From NCBI GenBank assembly GCA_050246635.1, contig JBFWVR010000007.1, positions 124,001 through 188,000 of the forward strand: DNA of 64,000 nucleotides, written 5' to 3'. The notes under the pieces were generated by a model that searched no databases, was not told the origin of the DNA, and saw only the letters and a list, made by a program, of their open reading frames with translations. Origin of the DNA: JBFWVR01 sp050246635 (GTDB lineage: Bacteria > Acidobacteriota > Vicinamibacteria > Vicinamibacterales > UBA2999). Positions 17,175 through 26,544 of the stretch are shown here, in pieces; within the stretch, counting starts at the first letter, position 1, and every line of letters begins with the position of its first letter. The translations under genes and the position numbers were made by a program.

Positions 17175-18512
17175 ATGCCTGCCCCCTTGACGCGCGCCCT
17201 CACGATCACGCGCCGCACCATCACCGAGACGATGGACGACGATGGGCTCGGGCTCGCGGCACAGCTGGCGTACTACTTCTTCCTGGCGCTGTTCCCCGCG
17301 ATCCTCTTCATCCTGGCAATCGCGAGCTTCTTCTCGCTGGGCGACCTGACCGCCGGCGTCGTGCGGCAGCTGGGGACGGTGGTTCCCCCGAGCGCGATGT
17401 CGATCGTCCAGGACCAGCTCCAGCGCATCGCCGATCGGGATCAGAGCGGCCTGCTGACCATCGGCTTCCTCGGCGCGCTGTGGAGCACGTCGACGGCGCT
17501 CGTCTCGATCATCTCGGCACTGAACCGCGCCTACGACGTGGACGAGTCGCGCTCGTGGCTGCACGTGCGCGTGCTCGGGATCCTGCTCACGCTGGTGCTG
17601 GCCTCGGCCGTCATCGGCGCGTCGGTGCTGGTGGTCGGCAGCAGCCTCGCGTCCGAGCTCGGGCTTGGCAGCCTGGGCCTCGACTCGGAGGTGCTGTCGT
17701 GGCTCATCGGCCTGGCCATGGTCTTCGCGGGCCTCACGGTCGTGTACCGCTTCGCGGCGGACGTCGACCAGGGCTGGAGCTGGAGCTGGCCGGGCGCGCT
17801 GCTGGCCACGACCCTGTGGCTCGGGGCGTCCCTGGCCTTCCGCTATTACGTTGCCAACTTCAGCTCGTATACCGAGTCGTACGGGGCCGTGGGCGGCGTC
17901 ATCGTGATGCTGTTGTGGCTCTACCTCCTGGGTCTCGCCATCGTCGCCGGCGGCGAGCTGAACAGCGAAGTGGAGTTCGCCTCGACCCGCAGCGACAGCA
18001 AGAAGCCTGGCGATCGCCGCGCGGGCGCGAACGCCTCCCACGGCGCCGGCCCGGACCGGCAGGACGCACAGATGCCGGCCCGGGCAGGGGCCGGGAAAGG
18101 AAGCCATCTCATGATTCCATCCGACGAGGTCTCACGGCTGCGTGAACAGGCCGCAGCCACACGAGCCCGCATCGACCGGGCCGCCGCGAAGGCGGCCGAC
18201 CAGATCCGCGATTCCGCGAGGCCGTCGCGCTTCGTGGCGAGACATCCCACGCTGGCGGCCGGGGCGTCGGCGGCCCTGGTCGCGTCGGCGACCGGCGGCT
18301 GGTGGTGGCGGCGGCGGCAGAGGCCGCGCGACGGTGCGATCACGGCTGGCCCGACCGGGCCGGTGGACGTGGTGACGCGCGCGGAGTCGGAACGTCGATT
18401 CGTGGATCGGGTGCTGAAGATGACCCGCTACGCCGGCCTGGCGCTGGCGGTCGCGTCGGCGTTCAGCCAGACCGATGGCAAGGCGGCGCCCGCGCGCAAG
18501 GGGGCGGCATGA
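17175..18512 (+). CDS. YihY/BrkB-family membrane protein with a C-terminal single-helix extension
   Basis: Residues 1-290 form a six-helix YihY/BrkB domain (AAQLAYYFFLALFPAILFIL, IGFLGALWSTSTALVSII, YGAVGGVIVMLLWLYLLGL). Members are inner-membrane proteins of poorly known function. A basic linker follows. From about residue 313 there is a coiled segment (DEVSRLREQAAATRARIDRA) and one membrane helix ending in GGWWWRRR, like a DUF3618-type protein. An internal ATG at 18111 with AAAGGAAG upstream could start that part as a separate product. Its stop overlaps the start of the next gene as ATGA. Confidence 0.8.
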   Translation: MPAPLTRALTITRRTITETMDDDGLGLAAQLAYYFFLALFPAILFILAIASFFSLGDLTAGVVRQLGTVVPPSAMSIVQDQLQRIADRDQSGLLTIGFLGALWSTSTALVSIISALNRAYDVDESRSWLHVRVLGILLTLVLASAVIGASVLVVGSSLASELGLGSLGLDSEVLSWLIGLAMVFAGLTVVYRFAADVDQGWSWSWPGALLATTLWLGASLAFRYYVANFSSYTESYGAVGGVIVMLLWLYLLGLAIVAGGELNSEVEFASTRSDSKKPGDRRAGANASHGAGPDRQDAQMPARAGAGKGSHLMIPSDEVSRLREQAAATRARIDRAAAKAADQIRDSARPSRFVARHPTLAAGASAALVASATGGWWWRRRQRPRDGAITAGPTGPVDVVTRAESERRFVDRVLKMTRYAGLALAVASAFSQTDGKAAPARKGAA

Positions 18513-18928
18513 AGCCTCGCGTGAATCCCCTCGGGGACCTCGGCGACGAGCTGATCGGCGAGGTGCGGGAGCTGATCCGGATCGAGCTGGCCATGGCGCG
18601 CGCCGAGTTGCGCCAGCAGGTCAGGGCGGCGATCGGCGCGGCCATTGCCCTGGCCGTCGCGGGTGTCGCCGCGCTGATCGGCGGCCTGCTGCTCGTGCTT
18701 GCCGCGGCCGACGGCATCGCGTACGCGCTGGCGTGGCCGGCCTGGGCCGGGCTGCTGATCGTGGCGGTGGTGCTGGCCCTGGTCGCTGCGGTGGCGTGGG
18801 GAGTGGGACGCGGGCGGCTGGCCGGGATCCAGGTGGTGCCCGAAGAGACCGTGGCCTCCTTCGGCGAGACGCTGACCTGGCTCAAGGGCCTGCCCGATCG
18901 CCTGGCGCACCGGCCGCCCACGGCGTAA
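18509..18928 (+). CDS. Phage holin-superfamily/DUF1469 membrane protein
   Basis: A 139-residue protein with an amphipathic N-terminus (LGDELIGEVRELIRIELAMARAE) and two membrane helices (AAIGAAIALAVAGVAALIGG and LLIVAVVLALVAAVAWGVG). This layout is typical of the Actinobacteria-type holin-X/DUF1469 family. These proteins are usually chromosomal, sit beside DUF3618-like or YtxH-like genes, and are not lytic holins. The ATG overlaps the stop of the BrkB-like gene, so translation is coupled. Confidence 0.75.
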   Translation: MKPRVNPLGDLGDELIGEVRELIRIELAMARAELRQQVRAAIGAAIALAVAGVAALIGGLLLVLAAADGIAYALAWPAWAGLLIVAVVLALVAAVAWGVGRGRLAGIQVVPEETVASFGETLTWLKGLPDRLAHRPPTA

Positions 18929-18950
18929 CGGACCACGCGGCCGTGCCAGA

Positions 18951-19787
18951 ATGAGCGCGGGCCCCATGCTGTTCCTGCACCGGATCCCCGTTCCGCCCCT
19001 CGACACGTGCGTCGAGCAGCTCTGGTTCTGTCGCCAGGAGCCACGGCCGTTCGGCCTCGAGCGCACGCTGCCGACCGGATCGGCGCAGCTGATCCTGAAC
19101 CTCGCCGAGGACGAAGTGCGCGCCTATTCAGCGGAGGACGGCCGGCTGACGGGCACCTCCGCGGGGTCCGTCGTCGCCGGCCTTGGCGACACGTGCCAGG
19201 TGATCGACACGGCCGAGCAGACGCTGGTGGCGGGCGTGATCTTCCGGCCCGGCGGCACCGGTGCCTTCATGGACGCCCCGGCCCATGAGATGCGCGACCG
19301 GGACGTGCCGCTGGAGGCGCTCTGGTCCCCGGCCGGCGTCGACCGGCTGCGCGATCAGCTGCTCTCGGCCGCCGATCCCGTCGCGGTGCTCGACGTGCTC
19401 GAGCGTGCGCTGCTGCAGGCCTGGCGGGGGCGGGCGCCACACCGCGCGGTGGCCTTCGCCGTGGACGCCATTGGCCGCGGTCCCGCGGTGGCGTCGATTG
19501 CGGACGTCACACGCGCCATCGGCATGAGTCCGCGACGCTTCGCCGATCGCTTCGAGCGGGAGGTCGGCATCACGCCGAAGCGGTTCTGCCGGCTCCGGCG
19601 GTTCCAGCGGGCCGTGCGACGGGCGCACGCGGCCAGGCCCGTGGACTGGGTGGCCGTGGCCGGGGATTGCGGCTACTTCGACCAGTCGCACTTCATCCGC
19701 GACTTCCGGGCCTTCAGCGGCCTGACCCCGAGCGCCTATCTCGCCGCCCGCACGGCCCACCACAACCACGTCACCTTCACCCCCTGA
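18951..19787 (+). CDS. AraC-family transcriptional regulator
   Basis: This 278-residue protein has an N-terminal sensing domain of the DUF6597 type (VEQLWFCRQEP, PTGSAQLILNL, GVIFRPGGTGAFM). The C-terminus is a double helix-turn-helix: IADVTRAIGMSPRRFADRFEREVGI and VAGDCGYFDQSHFIRDFRAFSG, ending in the family's TPSAYL. It is likely a DNA-binding activator. No clear partner gene is next to it: the neighbour upstream is the holin-like gene and the downstream gene converges. Confidence 0.88.
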   Translation: MSAGPMLFLHRIPVPPLDTCVEQLWFCRQEPRPFGLERTLPTGSAQLILNLAEDEVRAYSAEDGRLTGTSAGSVVAGLGDTCQVIDTAEQTLVAGVIFRPGGTGAFMDAPAHEMRDRDVPLEALWSPAGVDRLRDQLLSAADPVAVLDVLERALLQAWRGRAPHRAVAFAVDAIGRGPAVASIADVTRAIGMSPRRFADRFEREVGITPKRFCRLRRFQRAVRRAHAARPVDWVAVAGDCGYFDQSHFIRDFRAFSGLTPSAYLAARTAHHNHVTFTP

Positions 19788-19810
19788 CCGACACGGGTGC
19801 CCGCGGGCCC

Positions 19811-20776
19811 TCAACCGGAGCGCGGCCGGGCCCTGGCGCGGCCCGGCCCCCCCCGCGCCATGCCGGCGTCGATCGCCCGCAGCATCTCGGGCATCGCCTG
19901 CTTCTTGAGATAGGCGCGGAACACCTCGACCACCGGCGGCAGCGCCCGGCCGCTGCGCGTCACCAGGTGCCAACGCGACGGGATGGGCAGGCCTGCGACG
20001 TCGAGCCGCGCCATCAGCCCGCTCTCCACCTCCAGCAACACCGCGTGGGCCGACAGCACGGCCACGCCGAACCCGCCCCGCACCGCCTGCTTGACCGCCT
20101 CGTTGCTGCCCAGTTCCAGCCTCGCCCGGAGGCGGACGCCACGCGTGCGGAACCACTCCTCGCTCGTCTGCCGGGTGCCCGAGCCCTGCTCGCGCACGAC
20201 GAAGGCGACGTCGGCGAACGCCCGGGCCGGGATGCGGCGCCGGGAGGCCCAGGGGTGATCCGGCGCGGAGACCAGCACGAGCGGATTGCCGCCCATGGGT
20301 TCGGCGCGGAGCCCGCGGTCGTCCGGGGGTCTGGTCATGAGGTAGACGTCGTCGGCGTTCTCCTCCATGCGGCGCACGACCTCCGAGCGATTGAGCACGT
20401 GGAGGGCCACCTCGATCCCGGGATGTGCATGCTGGAAGTCGCCGAGCAGCCGGGGCATGAAGTACTCCGCCGTGCTGACGACGCTCATGCGGAGGCGGCC
20501 CTGCTCGAGGCCACGCCGTGCGGCCAGCCGCGCCCGCAGGGCCGAGAGCTCGTCGTCAATCTGTCGCGCCGCCTGGCGGACCTCGTGGCCGGCCTCCGTG
20601 AGGAAGACGCGGCGGCCCACCTGTTCGATGAGCGGCTCGCCGATGATGTCGGCGAGCTGCCGCAGCTGGATCGACAGCGTGGGCTGGGTCAGGTGCAGCC
20701 GCGCGGCCGCGCGGGTGACGCCGCCTTCCTCGGCCACGACGTCCAGGATGTGGAGCTGGTGCAGCGTTGGTTGCAT
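19811..20776 (-). CDS. LysR-family transcriptional regulator
   Basis: This roughly 321-residue regulator has a typical LysR winged helix near the N-terminus (GGVTRAAARLHLTQPTLSIQLRQL read in parts) and a periplasmic-binding-like effector domain. The DNA-binding part resembles the CbbR/CysB branch. I place the start at ATG 20774-20776 (MQPTLHQLHIL); an in-frame ATG at 20800 is the alternative. It is divergent from the isocitrate dehydrogenase gene, with an 18-bp palindrome covering its own start codon, so it likely controls itself and that gene. Confidence 0.88.
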   Translation of the reverse strand: MQPTLHQLHILDVVAEEGGVTRAAARLHLTQPTLSIQLRQLADIIGEPLIEQVGRRVFLTEAGHEVRQAARQIDDELSALRARLAARRGLEQGRLRMSVVSTAEYFMPRLLGDFQHAHPGIEVALHVLNRSEVVRRMEENADDVYLMTRPPDDRGLRAEPMGGNPLVLVSAPDHPWASRRRIPARAFADVAFVVREQGSGTRQTSEEWFRTRGVRLRARLELGSNEAVKQAVRGGFGVAVLSAHAVLLEVESGLMARLDVAGLPIPSRWHLVTRSGRALPPVVEVFRAYLKKQAMPEMLRAIDAGMARGGPGRARARPRSG

Positions 20777-20791
20777 AGATATATATCTATG
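20774..20791. promoter_or_regulatory. 18-bp perfect palindrome, candidate LysR operator
   Basis: CATAGATATATATCTATG is a perfect inverted repeat in a short, unusually AT-rich divergent spacer (20777-20848). It fits the LysR T-N11-A pattern. The outermost CAT on its left is the complement of the lysR start codon, so bound regulator would block its own initiation region as well as act on the divergent gene. Confidence 0.6.
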
Positions 20792-20848
20792 TAATATCAA
20801 ATTCGAATCAATTTCATTTATTCATCGCGGCTTCGTAGACTCGAAGCC

Positions 20849-22345
20849 ATGGACGCCACACTCGACAAACCCACGCTGCCCCCCGCGGCCACCACGCCCG
20901 TGGCCACCCCGATCACCGTCGCCAGCGGTGACGGCATCGGACCCGAGATCATGGCGGTGACGCTCCGCATCCTGGAGGCCGCCGGCGCCTCGCTGGCCGT
21001 CGATCCCATCGTCGTCGGCGCCGCCGCCTACGGCGCGGGCCAGACCTCGGGCATCGGTCCGGAGGCCTGGGCCTCGCTGCGCCGCACGCGCGTGCTGCTC
21101 AAGGCCCCGATCACGACCCCGCAGGGTGGCGGCTTCAAGAGCCTCAACGTCACGATTCGCAAGACGCTCGGCCTCTACGCGAACGTGCGCCCCTGCCAGG
21201 CGTACGCGCCCTACGTGCCCACGCGCCATCCCGGCATGGACGTCGTCATCATCCGCGAGAACGAGGAGGACCTCTACGCCGGCATCGAGCACCAGCAGAC
21301 CGACGACGTGGTGCAGTGCCTGAAGCTGATCTCGGTGCCGGGCACCGAGCGGCTGGTGCGGTACGCCTTCGAGTACGCGCGCCGCGCGGGTCGCCGCAAG
21401 GTCACCTGCATGACCAAGGACAACATCATGAAGATGACCGATGGGCTCTTCCATCGCATCTTCCGGGAGGTCGCCGCGGAGTACCCGGAGCTCGAGCACG
21501 AGCACCTCATCGTCGATATCGGTGCCGCCCGGCTGGCCGATGACCCCGGCCGCTTCGACGTCGTGGTGCTCCCGAACCTGTACGGCGACATCCTGTCGGA
21601 CGTGGCGGCGGAAATCGCCGGGTCGGTGGGCATGGCCGGATCCGCCAACATCGGCGACCACGTCGCGATGTTCGAGGCCATCCACGGTTCGGCTCCCGAC
21701 ATCGCCGGGCAGGACGTGGCGAACCCGTCCGGCCTGATCCTCGCCGCGGTGCAGATGCTCGCGCACATCGGCCAGGCGGACGTGGCCACCCGCGTGCACA
21801 ACGCGTGGCTCCGGACCATCGAGGACGGCGTGCACACCGCCGACATCCACCACCCGGGCACGTCGCGCGAGCGCGTGGGCACCCGCGCGTTCGGCGACGC
21901 GGTGATTGCGCGGCTCGGCGAGCGCCCGCAGCACCTGCCGGCCGCCGCCTACCAGGAGGCGCCACAGGCCCGCGACGTCGTGCAGCCCCTGCGCCGCCGC
22001 GAACGCCGGAAGGCGCTGGTTGGCGTGGACGTCTTCGTGCACTTCCGCGAACCCCAGCCACTGGCGCTGGCCAACCTGCTGCGGCCGCTGGCCGGACCGG
22101 CGTTCTCGCTGCAGATGATTACGAACCGCGGCGTCAAGGTGTGGCCGGATGGCCATCCGGAGACCTTCTGCACGGACCACTGGCGGTGCCGCTTCGTGAT
22201 GGGGCCCGCCACCGCCACGCTTGCGCCGGCCGACATCGTGCGCCTGCTCGGGCGGCTGGCCGCCGCCCAGGTGGAGTTCGTGAAGACCGAACAGCTCTAC
22301 ACGTTCGACGGGGAGCCGGCGTACTCGCTGGGACAGGGCCAGTAG
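20849..22345 (+). CDS. icd: NAD(P)-dependent isocitrate dehydrogenase, Thermus-type with C-terminal domain
   Basis: Oxidises isocitrate to 2-oxoglutarate and CO2 in the TCA cycle. The first 350 residues form the isocitrate/isopropylmalate dehydrogenase fold: GDGIGPEIM, substrate-binding GGFKSLNVTIRKTLGLYANVRPC in two pieces, IIRENEEDLYAGIEH, and EAIHGSAPDIAGQDVANPSG. About 145 extra C-terminal residues match the length (about 496) and layout of the Thermus thermophilus enzyme rather than the 416-residue E. coli form. It is divergent from a LysR gene. The stop codon lies in the loop of a terminator-like hairpin. Confidence 0.88.
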   Translation: MDATLDKPTLPPAATTPVATPITVASGDGIGPEIMAVTLRILEAAGASLAVDPIVVGAAAYGAGQTSGIGPEAWASLRRTRVLLKAPITTPQGGGFKSLNVTIRKTLGLYANVRPCQAYAPYVPTRHPGMDVVIIRENEEDLYAGIEHQQTDDVVQCLKLISVPGTERLVRYAFEYARRAGRRKVTCMTKDNIMKMTDGLFHRIFREVAAEYPELEHEHLIVDIGAARLADDPGRFDVVVLPNLYGDILSDVAAEIAGSVGMAGSANIGDHVAMFEAIHGSAPDIAGQDVANPSGLILAAVQMLAHIGQADVATRVHNAWLRTIEDGVHTADIHHPGTSRERVGTRAFGDAVIARLGERPQHLPAAAYQEAPQARDVVQPLRRRERRKALVGVDVFVHFREPQPLALANLLRPLAGPAFSLQMITNRGVKVWPDGHPETFCTDHWRCRFVMGPATATLAPADIVRLLGRLAAAQVEFVKTEQLYTFDGEPAYSLGQGQ

Positions 22346-22356
22346 GGCCCTGTCCC
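22330..22356. terminator. Hairpin terminator with the icd stop codon in its loop
   Basis: GGGACAGGGCC and GGCCCTGTCCC form a perfect 11-bp stem with a 5-nt loop (AGTAG) that contains the icd TAG. It lies between converging genes, followed by TTCCC, so it may end transcription from both sides. There is no long U-run. Confidence 0.65.
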
Positions 22357-22380
22357 TTCCCGGGACATTCGCGCGGCCGA

Positions 22381-23091
22381 TCAGACCGCGATGGCCACCT
22401 GAAAAGTCGCCGCATAGCCGGACGACGGGTCGCCGACCGGCGTGACGAGCTCCGAGGACAGGCTGTCCGCGAAGATGCCGTCGGCGGCGTTGGCGGTCGG
22501 GTTCGTGCCGTGCGAGGCGTACACGCCGGTCATGTGCACGGAGTCGTTGATCGACTCCGGAAACGCCATCTGCGTGATCTTGCGGGACACGCCGTTCTGC
22601 GTCACCTCGAGGTGGATGTGCGTGGCGCGGCCCTGGTACCAGCCGGGATAGATCGTCGTGAACGTCACCTCGCCATTCCCGTTCGTCGTCTGGATGCCAC
22701 GCAGGTAGGTGGCCGATCGCGTCGTGCCGTACTGCGAGTAGTTGCCGACGGAGTCGCAGTGCCAGATCTCGACGTTCGCGCCGGTGACCGGGGCACAGCC
22801 GCTGTTGGTGTTCACGACCTTGACCGTCAGCGTCAGGGGGGTCCCCTGGCGATCCTCGCGGATGTCGCTCCGGAAGAAGTCGGTGAGAGACGGGTACGGG
22901 CCCGCGGTCTCGGTCGGGGTGATCACGCACGCGGTGTTCGTGGACGTCGTGGTCGTCCCCGTGCTGCCCGTGGTCTCGGTGACCGCGGTGGGACTGGTCG
23001 GCGATTCGCTGCAGGCCGCCGCAATCACCGCCGCGCCCGCCGCCGAGAGCGCGCTCAGCGCCTGCCTGCGACTCAAGGTCTTCCTGTTCAT
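22381..23091 (-). CDS. Intradiol ring-cleavage dioxygenase-like lipoprotein
   Basis: A 236-residue protein with a Tat-like leader (SRRQALSALSAAG) and a lipobox ending at Cys27 (IAAAC), then a Thr/Ser-rich linker. The catalytic domain carries the four Fe(III) ligands expected of intradiol dioxygenases: Tyr118 (WHCDSVGNYSQY), Tyr152 (GWYQGR), and His158 and His160 (RATHIHLEV). Exported members are known and may act on catechol-like aromatics outside the cytoplasm; the substrate is unknown. The start at 23091 is chosen for the signal sequence. Confidence 0.87.
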   Translation of the reverse strand: MNRKTLSRRQALSALSAAGAAVIAAACSESPTSPTAVTETTGSTGTTTTSTNTACVITPTETAGPYPSLTDFFRSDIREDRQGTPLTLTVKVVNTNSGCAPVTGANVEIWHCDSVGNYSQYGTTRSATYLRGIQTTNGNGEVTFTTIYPGWYQGRATHIHLEVTQNGVSRKITQMAFPESINDSVHMTGVYASHGTNPTANAADGIFADSLSSELVTPVGDPSSGYAATFQVAIAV

Positions 23092-23285
23092 GTCACCCCC
23101 GGGGAGGTTGGCCTCGGGCCACCCGCGCGGCCCTGGTGCTGTGTACGGCGTGCAAGAACCGGTGCATCCGGTTCTCGGGCGGTGTCCGGCACCTGCCTCG
23201 AACCCCTCCCAATGAAACGATGTCGTGACGTCCTGCCTCCCGGTCACGTGTCCTCCGCAGGTGACCGGACACCCCTCCGGACCGG

Positions 23286-24493
23286 TCACTCATGGCGCAA
23301 CGCCTCGATTGGGTCGAGCCGTGCCGCCCGCCGCGCGGGCAGGTAACCGAAGAGCACACCGATGCCGGCCGAGAAGGCGAAGGCCAACACGTTGATCTGC
23401 GTGTCGAACGCGAACGGGATGTCCATCAGGCCGGCAAGGGAGACCGATGCCACCGCAGCCAGCACGATCCCGATGGCGCCACCGAGCGACGACAGCGTGA
23501 CGGCCTCGACGAGGAACTGCAGTAGCACTTCCCGCTCGAGCGCCCCGATTGCAAGCCGGGTGCCGATCTCCCGCGTGCGTTCGGTGATGGAGACCAACAT
23601 GATGTTCATGATGCCGATACCGCCGACCAGCAGGCTGACGGCGGCCACCGCGCCGAGCAGTGCCGTCAACAGCGCGGTCGTGCCGGTCATGGTCTCGGCA
23701 ATCTGTTTGGTGTCGAGCACGTTGAAGTCGTCGTCTTCGCCGTCGCGGACGTGGCGTCTCTCGCGCATCAGCGCCTCGATGGCCGCCTTCACGCGGTCGG
23801 TCGACACGCCGTCGGCGGCGCCGACCATGATCGAGCCGACGTCGCGGCTGCCCGAGACCCGCCGCTGCAGCGTCCGCAGGGGGATGACGACCGTGTCGTC
23901 CTGGTCACGCCCCATGGACGCCTGACCCTTCGAGGCGAGCAGGCCAATGACTTCGCAGGCGAACTGCTTCACGCGGATTGCGCTGCCGACGGGATTGGCG
24001 GCGCCGAACAGGTTCTTGCGCACCGTCTCGCCGATGATGCAGACGGCCGCTCCCGATCGCTCCTCGGCTTCGAGGAACGTCCGTCCGGAGGCCAGCGTCC
24101 AGTTGCCCGCGGTGAAGTAGCCGCGGGTCGTGCCCGTGACGCTGGTGTTCCAGTTGCGGCCCTCGGCGACGACGGTCACCGCCGCCGTCGCCGTCGGCGC
24201 CACCGCGGCCACGCCACCCACCTGTTCGGCAATGGCTTCCGCGTCGTCGACATGGAACGGGGGCGCCGAGGCGCTGTCACGACCCGGCCCGAAGCGCTGC
24301 CCCCGCATCACGATCAAGAGGTTGCTGCCGAGGCTGGCGATCTGCTCGGACACCGACTGCGTCGTCCCGTTGCCGAGGGTCACCATCGTGACAACGGCGG
24401 AGACCCCGATGACGATGCCGAGGATCGTCAACAGGGAGCGGAGCACGTTGCGGCTGAGCCCCTTGATGGCGAGTTGCACGGTGTTCGACAACA

Positions 24494-24494
<1 letters not shown>
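23286..24494 (-). CDS. MacB-like ABC transporter permease
   Basis: A 402-residue protein in the four-helix MacB/FtsX layout: one helix at the N-terminus (LRSLLTILGIVIGVSAVVTM), a large periplasmic MacB_PCD domain, and three C-terminal helices (ITERTREIGTRLAIGALEREVLLQF between them). It is the last gene of a four-gene efflux operon. Its start overlaps the ATPase stop as TGATG. It should couple ATP hydrolysis to export through the adjacent membrane-fusion and outer-membrane proteins. Confidence 0.9.
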
Positions 24495-25248
<754 letters not shown>

Positions 25249-25252
<4 letters not shown>

Positions 25253-26544
25253 GACGATGCTCCCGCGGCGGCCCCGGTGATGACCTGCGTGCCCGGCGTG
25301 AGCCCACCGCCCCTGATCTCGGTATGGCGGCCATCGGTCTCGCCGATCTCGACGGCCACGGCGACCGGCGCGCCGTCACGCAGGATCCAGACCCGGTGCT
25401 CGCCGTCCGCCGCGTCACGAACGACCTGCCGGGTCTCCTGGCGCGGTGGCCCGGGCAGCAGGCGCGAGACGAGCCCGCGCGTGTCCTGCCCACCCGAGGC
25501 CTCCGGCGCGAAGCGAAGCGCGGCGTTCGGCACCAGCACGACATCGTGCACCGACGCGATGGCGATCTCGACCGACGCCGTCATGCCCGGCCTGAGGCTG
25601 AGGTCGTCGTTGTCGACGGACAGCAACGCCGCATACGACACGACGTCACCGCTCGTCGTCGACCCGAACGCCACCCGGACGACCGCGGCGTCATACGTGC
25701 GGGACGGGTAGGCGTCCACGGTGAACGACGCGAGCTGCCCGGCCTCGACCCGGCCCACGTCGGCCTCGTCCACGTCCACCTGCAGTTCCATCTGCCGGAG
25801 ATCCTCGGCAATCGTGAACAGCGTGGCGACCTGCAGGGACGCGGCGACGGCCTGTCCCGGTTCGACCACGCGCGAGAGCACGATGCCGGTGATGGGGGAG
25901 CGGATCGACGCCTTGTGGAGATTGGTCTGGTCCGAGCTGAGGGCCGCCTGCGCCTCGATGACCGCCGCCTCCGCGCTGCCCTGATCGGCCACCGCCCTGG
26001 CGTAGGCCGCCTCGGCGGCCTCCATCTCGGTCCGGGACGGCACCTTGCCATCGGACAGGCGCGACACCTCACGCAGCCGATCCCGCGACGCGCTCGCCTC
26101 GGCCACCGTCGCCTTCGACTGCGCCAGCCTGGCCTCGGCGGCCTTGAGCGACGCCTCTGACTTCGTGATCTGGTCGCGCAGTTTCGACGTGTCCAGCCGC
26201 GCGAGCACCTGCCCTTTCCGGACCGTGTCGTTCTCGTCGACGAGCACCGTCTCGACGAGGCCCGAGAGCTCGCTGCCCACTTCCACGGTGTTGGTGGGCT
26301 GGAGGTTGCCGGTCGCCGACACCTGCACTTCCAGGCTCCCGAGGGTGACCGGCTCGGTCGTGTAGGCGTCGGTCGCCCGCGCCGCGCTCGTCTCGGACGT
26401 CGCCAGGCTGATGGCGATGGCCGCAGTGAGGGCCGCACCCGCGATGAGCCACAGCGGCAGGTGCGTGCGGCGCCGCGGGCCGCCGGCCTCTCCGGCGAGC
26501 AGCCGCGCCATCTCGGCGGGCGTGGGTCGGTTTCCGTTGGTCAT
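25249..26544 (-). CDS. Periplasmic adaptor (membrane fusion protein) of a MacAB-type efflux system
   Basis: A 431-residue protein. An N-terminal membrane anchor (LPLWLIAGAALTAAIAISLA) is followed by a lipoyl-like half motif (GNLQPTNTVEVGSELSGLVE), a long alpha-helical hairpin (residues about 125-205), and a second lipoyl half (IRSPITGIVLSRVVEPGQAV). The MacA-like beta-barrel domains follow. It should link the inner-membrane ABC pump to the outer-membrane factor. The ATG at 26544 overlaps the stop of the outer-membrane factor gene by 4 nt. Confidence 0.92.

Noticed and set aside
18509..18928. Prophage remnant because of a holin-like gene
   Set aside because: DUF1469 'holin-like' proteins are ordinary chromosomal genes; no other phage gene lies nearby.
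20822..22930. A 702-codon minus-strand frame opposite the isocitrate dehydrogenase gene
   Set aside because: Antisense shadow; it also crosses the intradiol dioxygenase gene in another frame.
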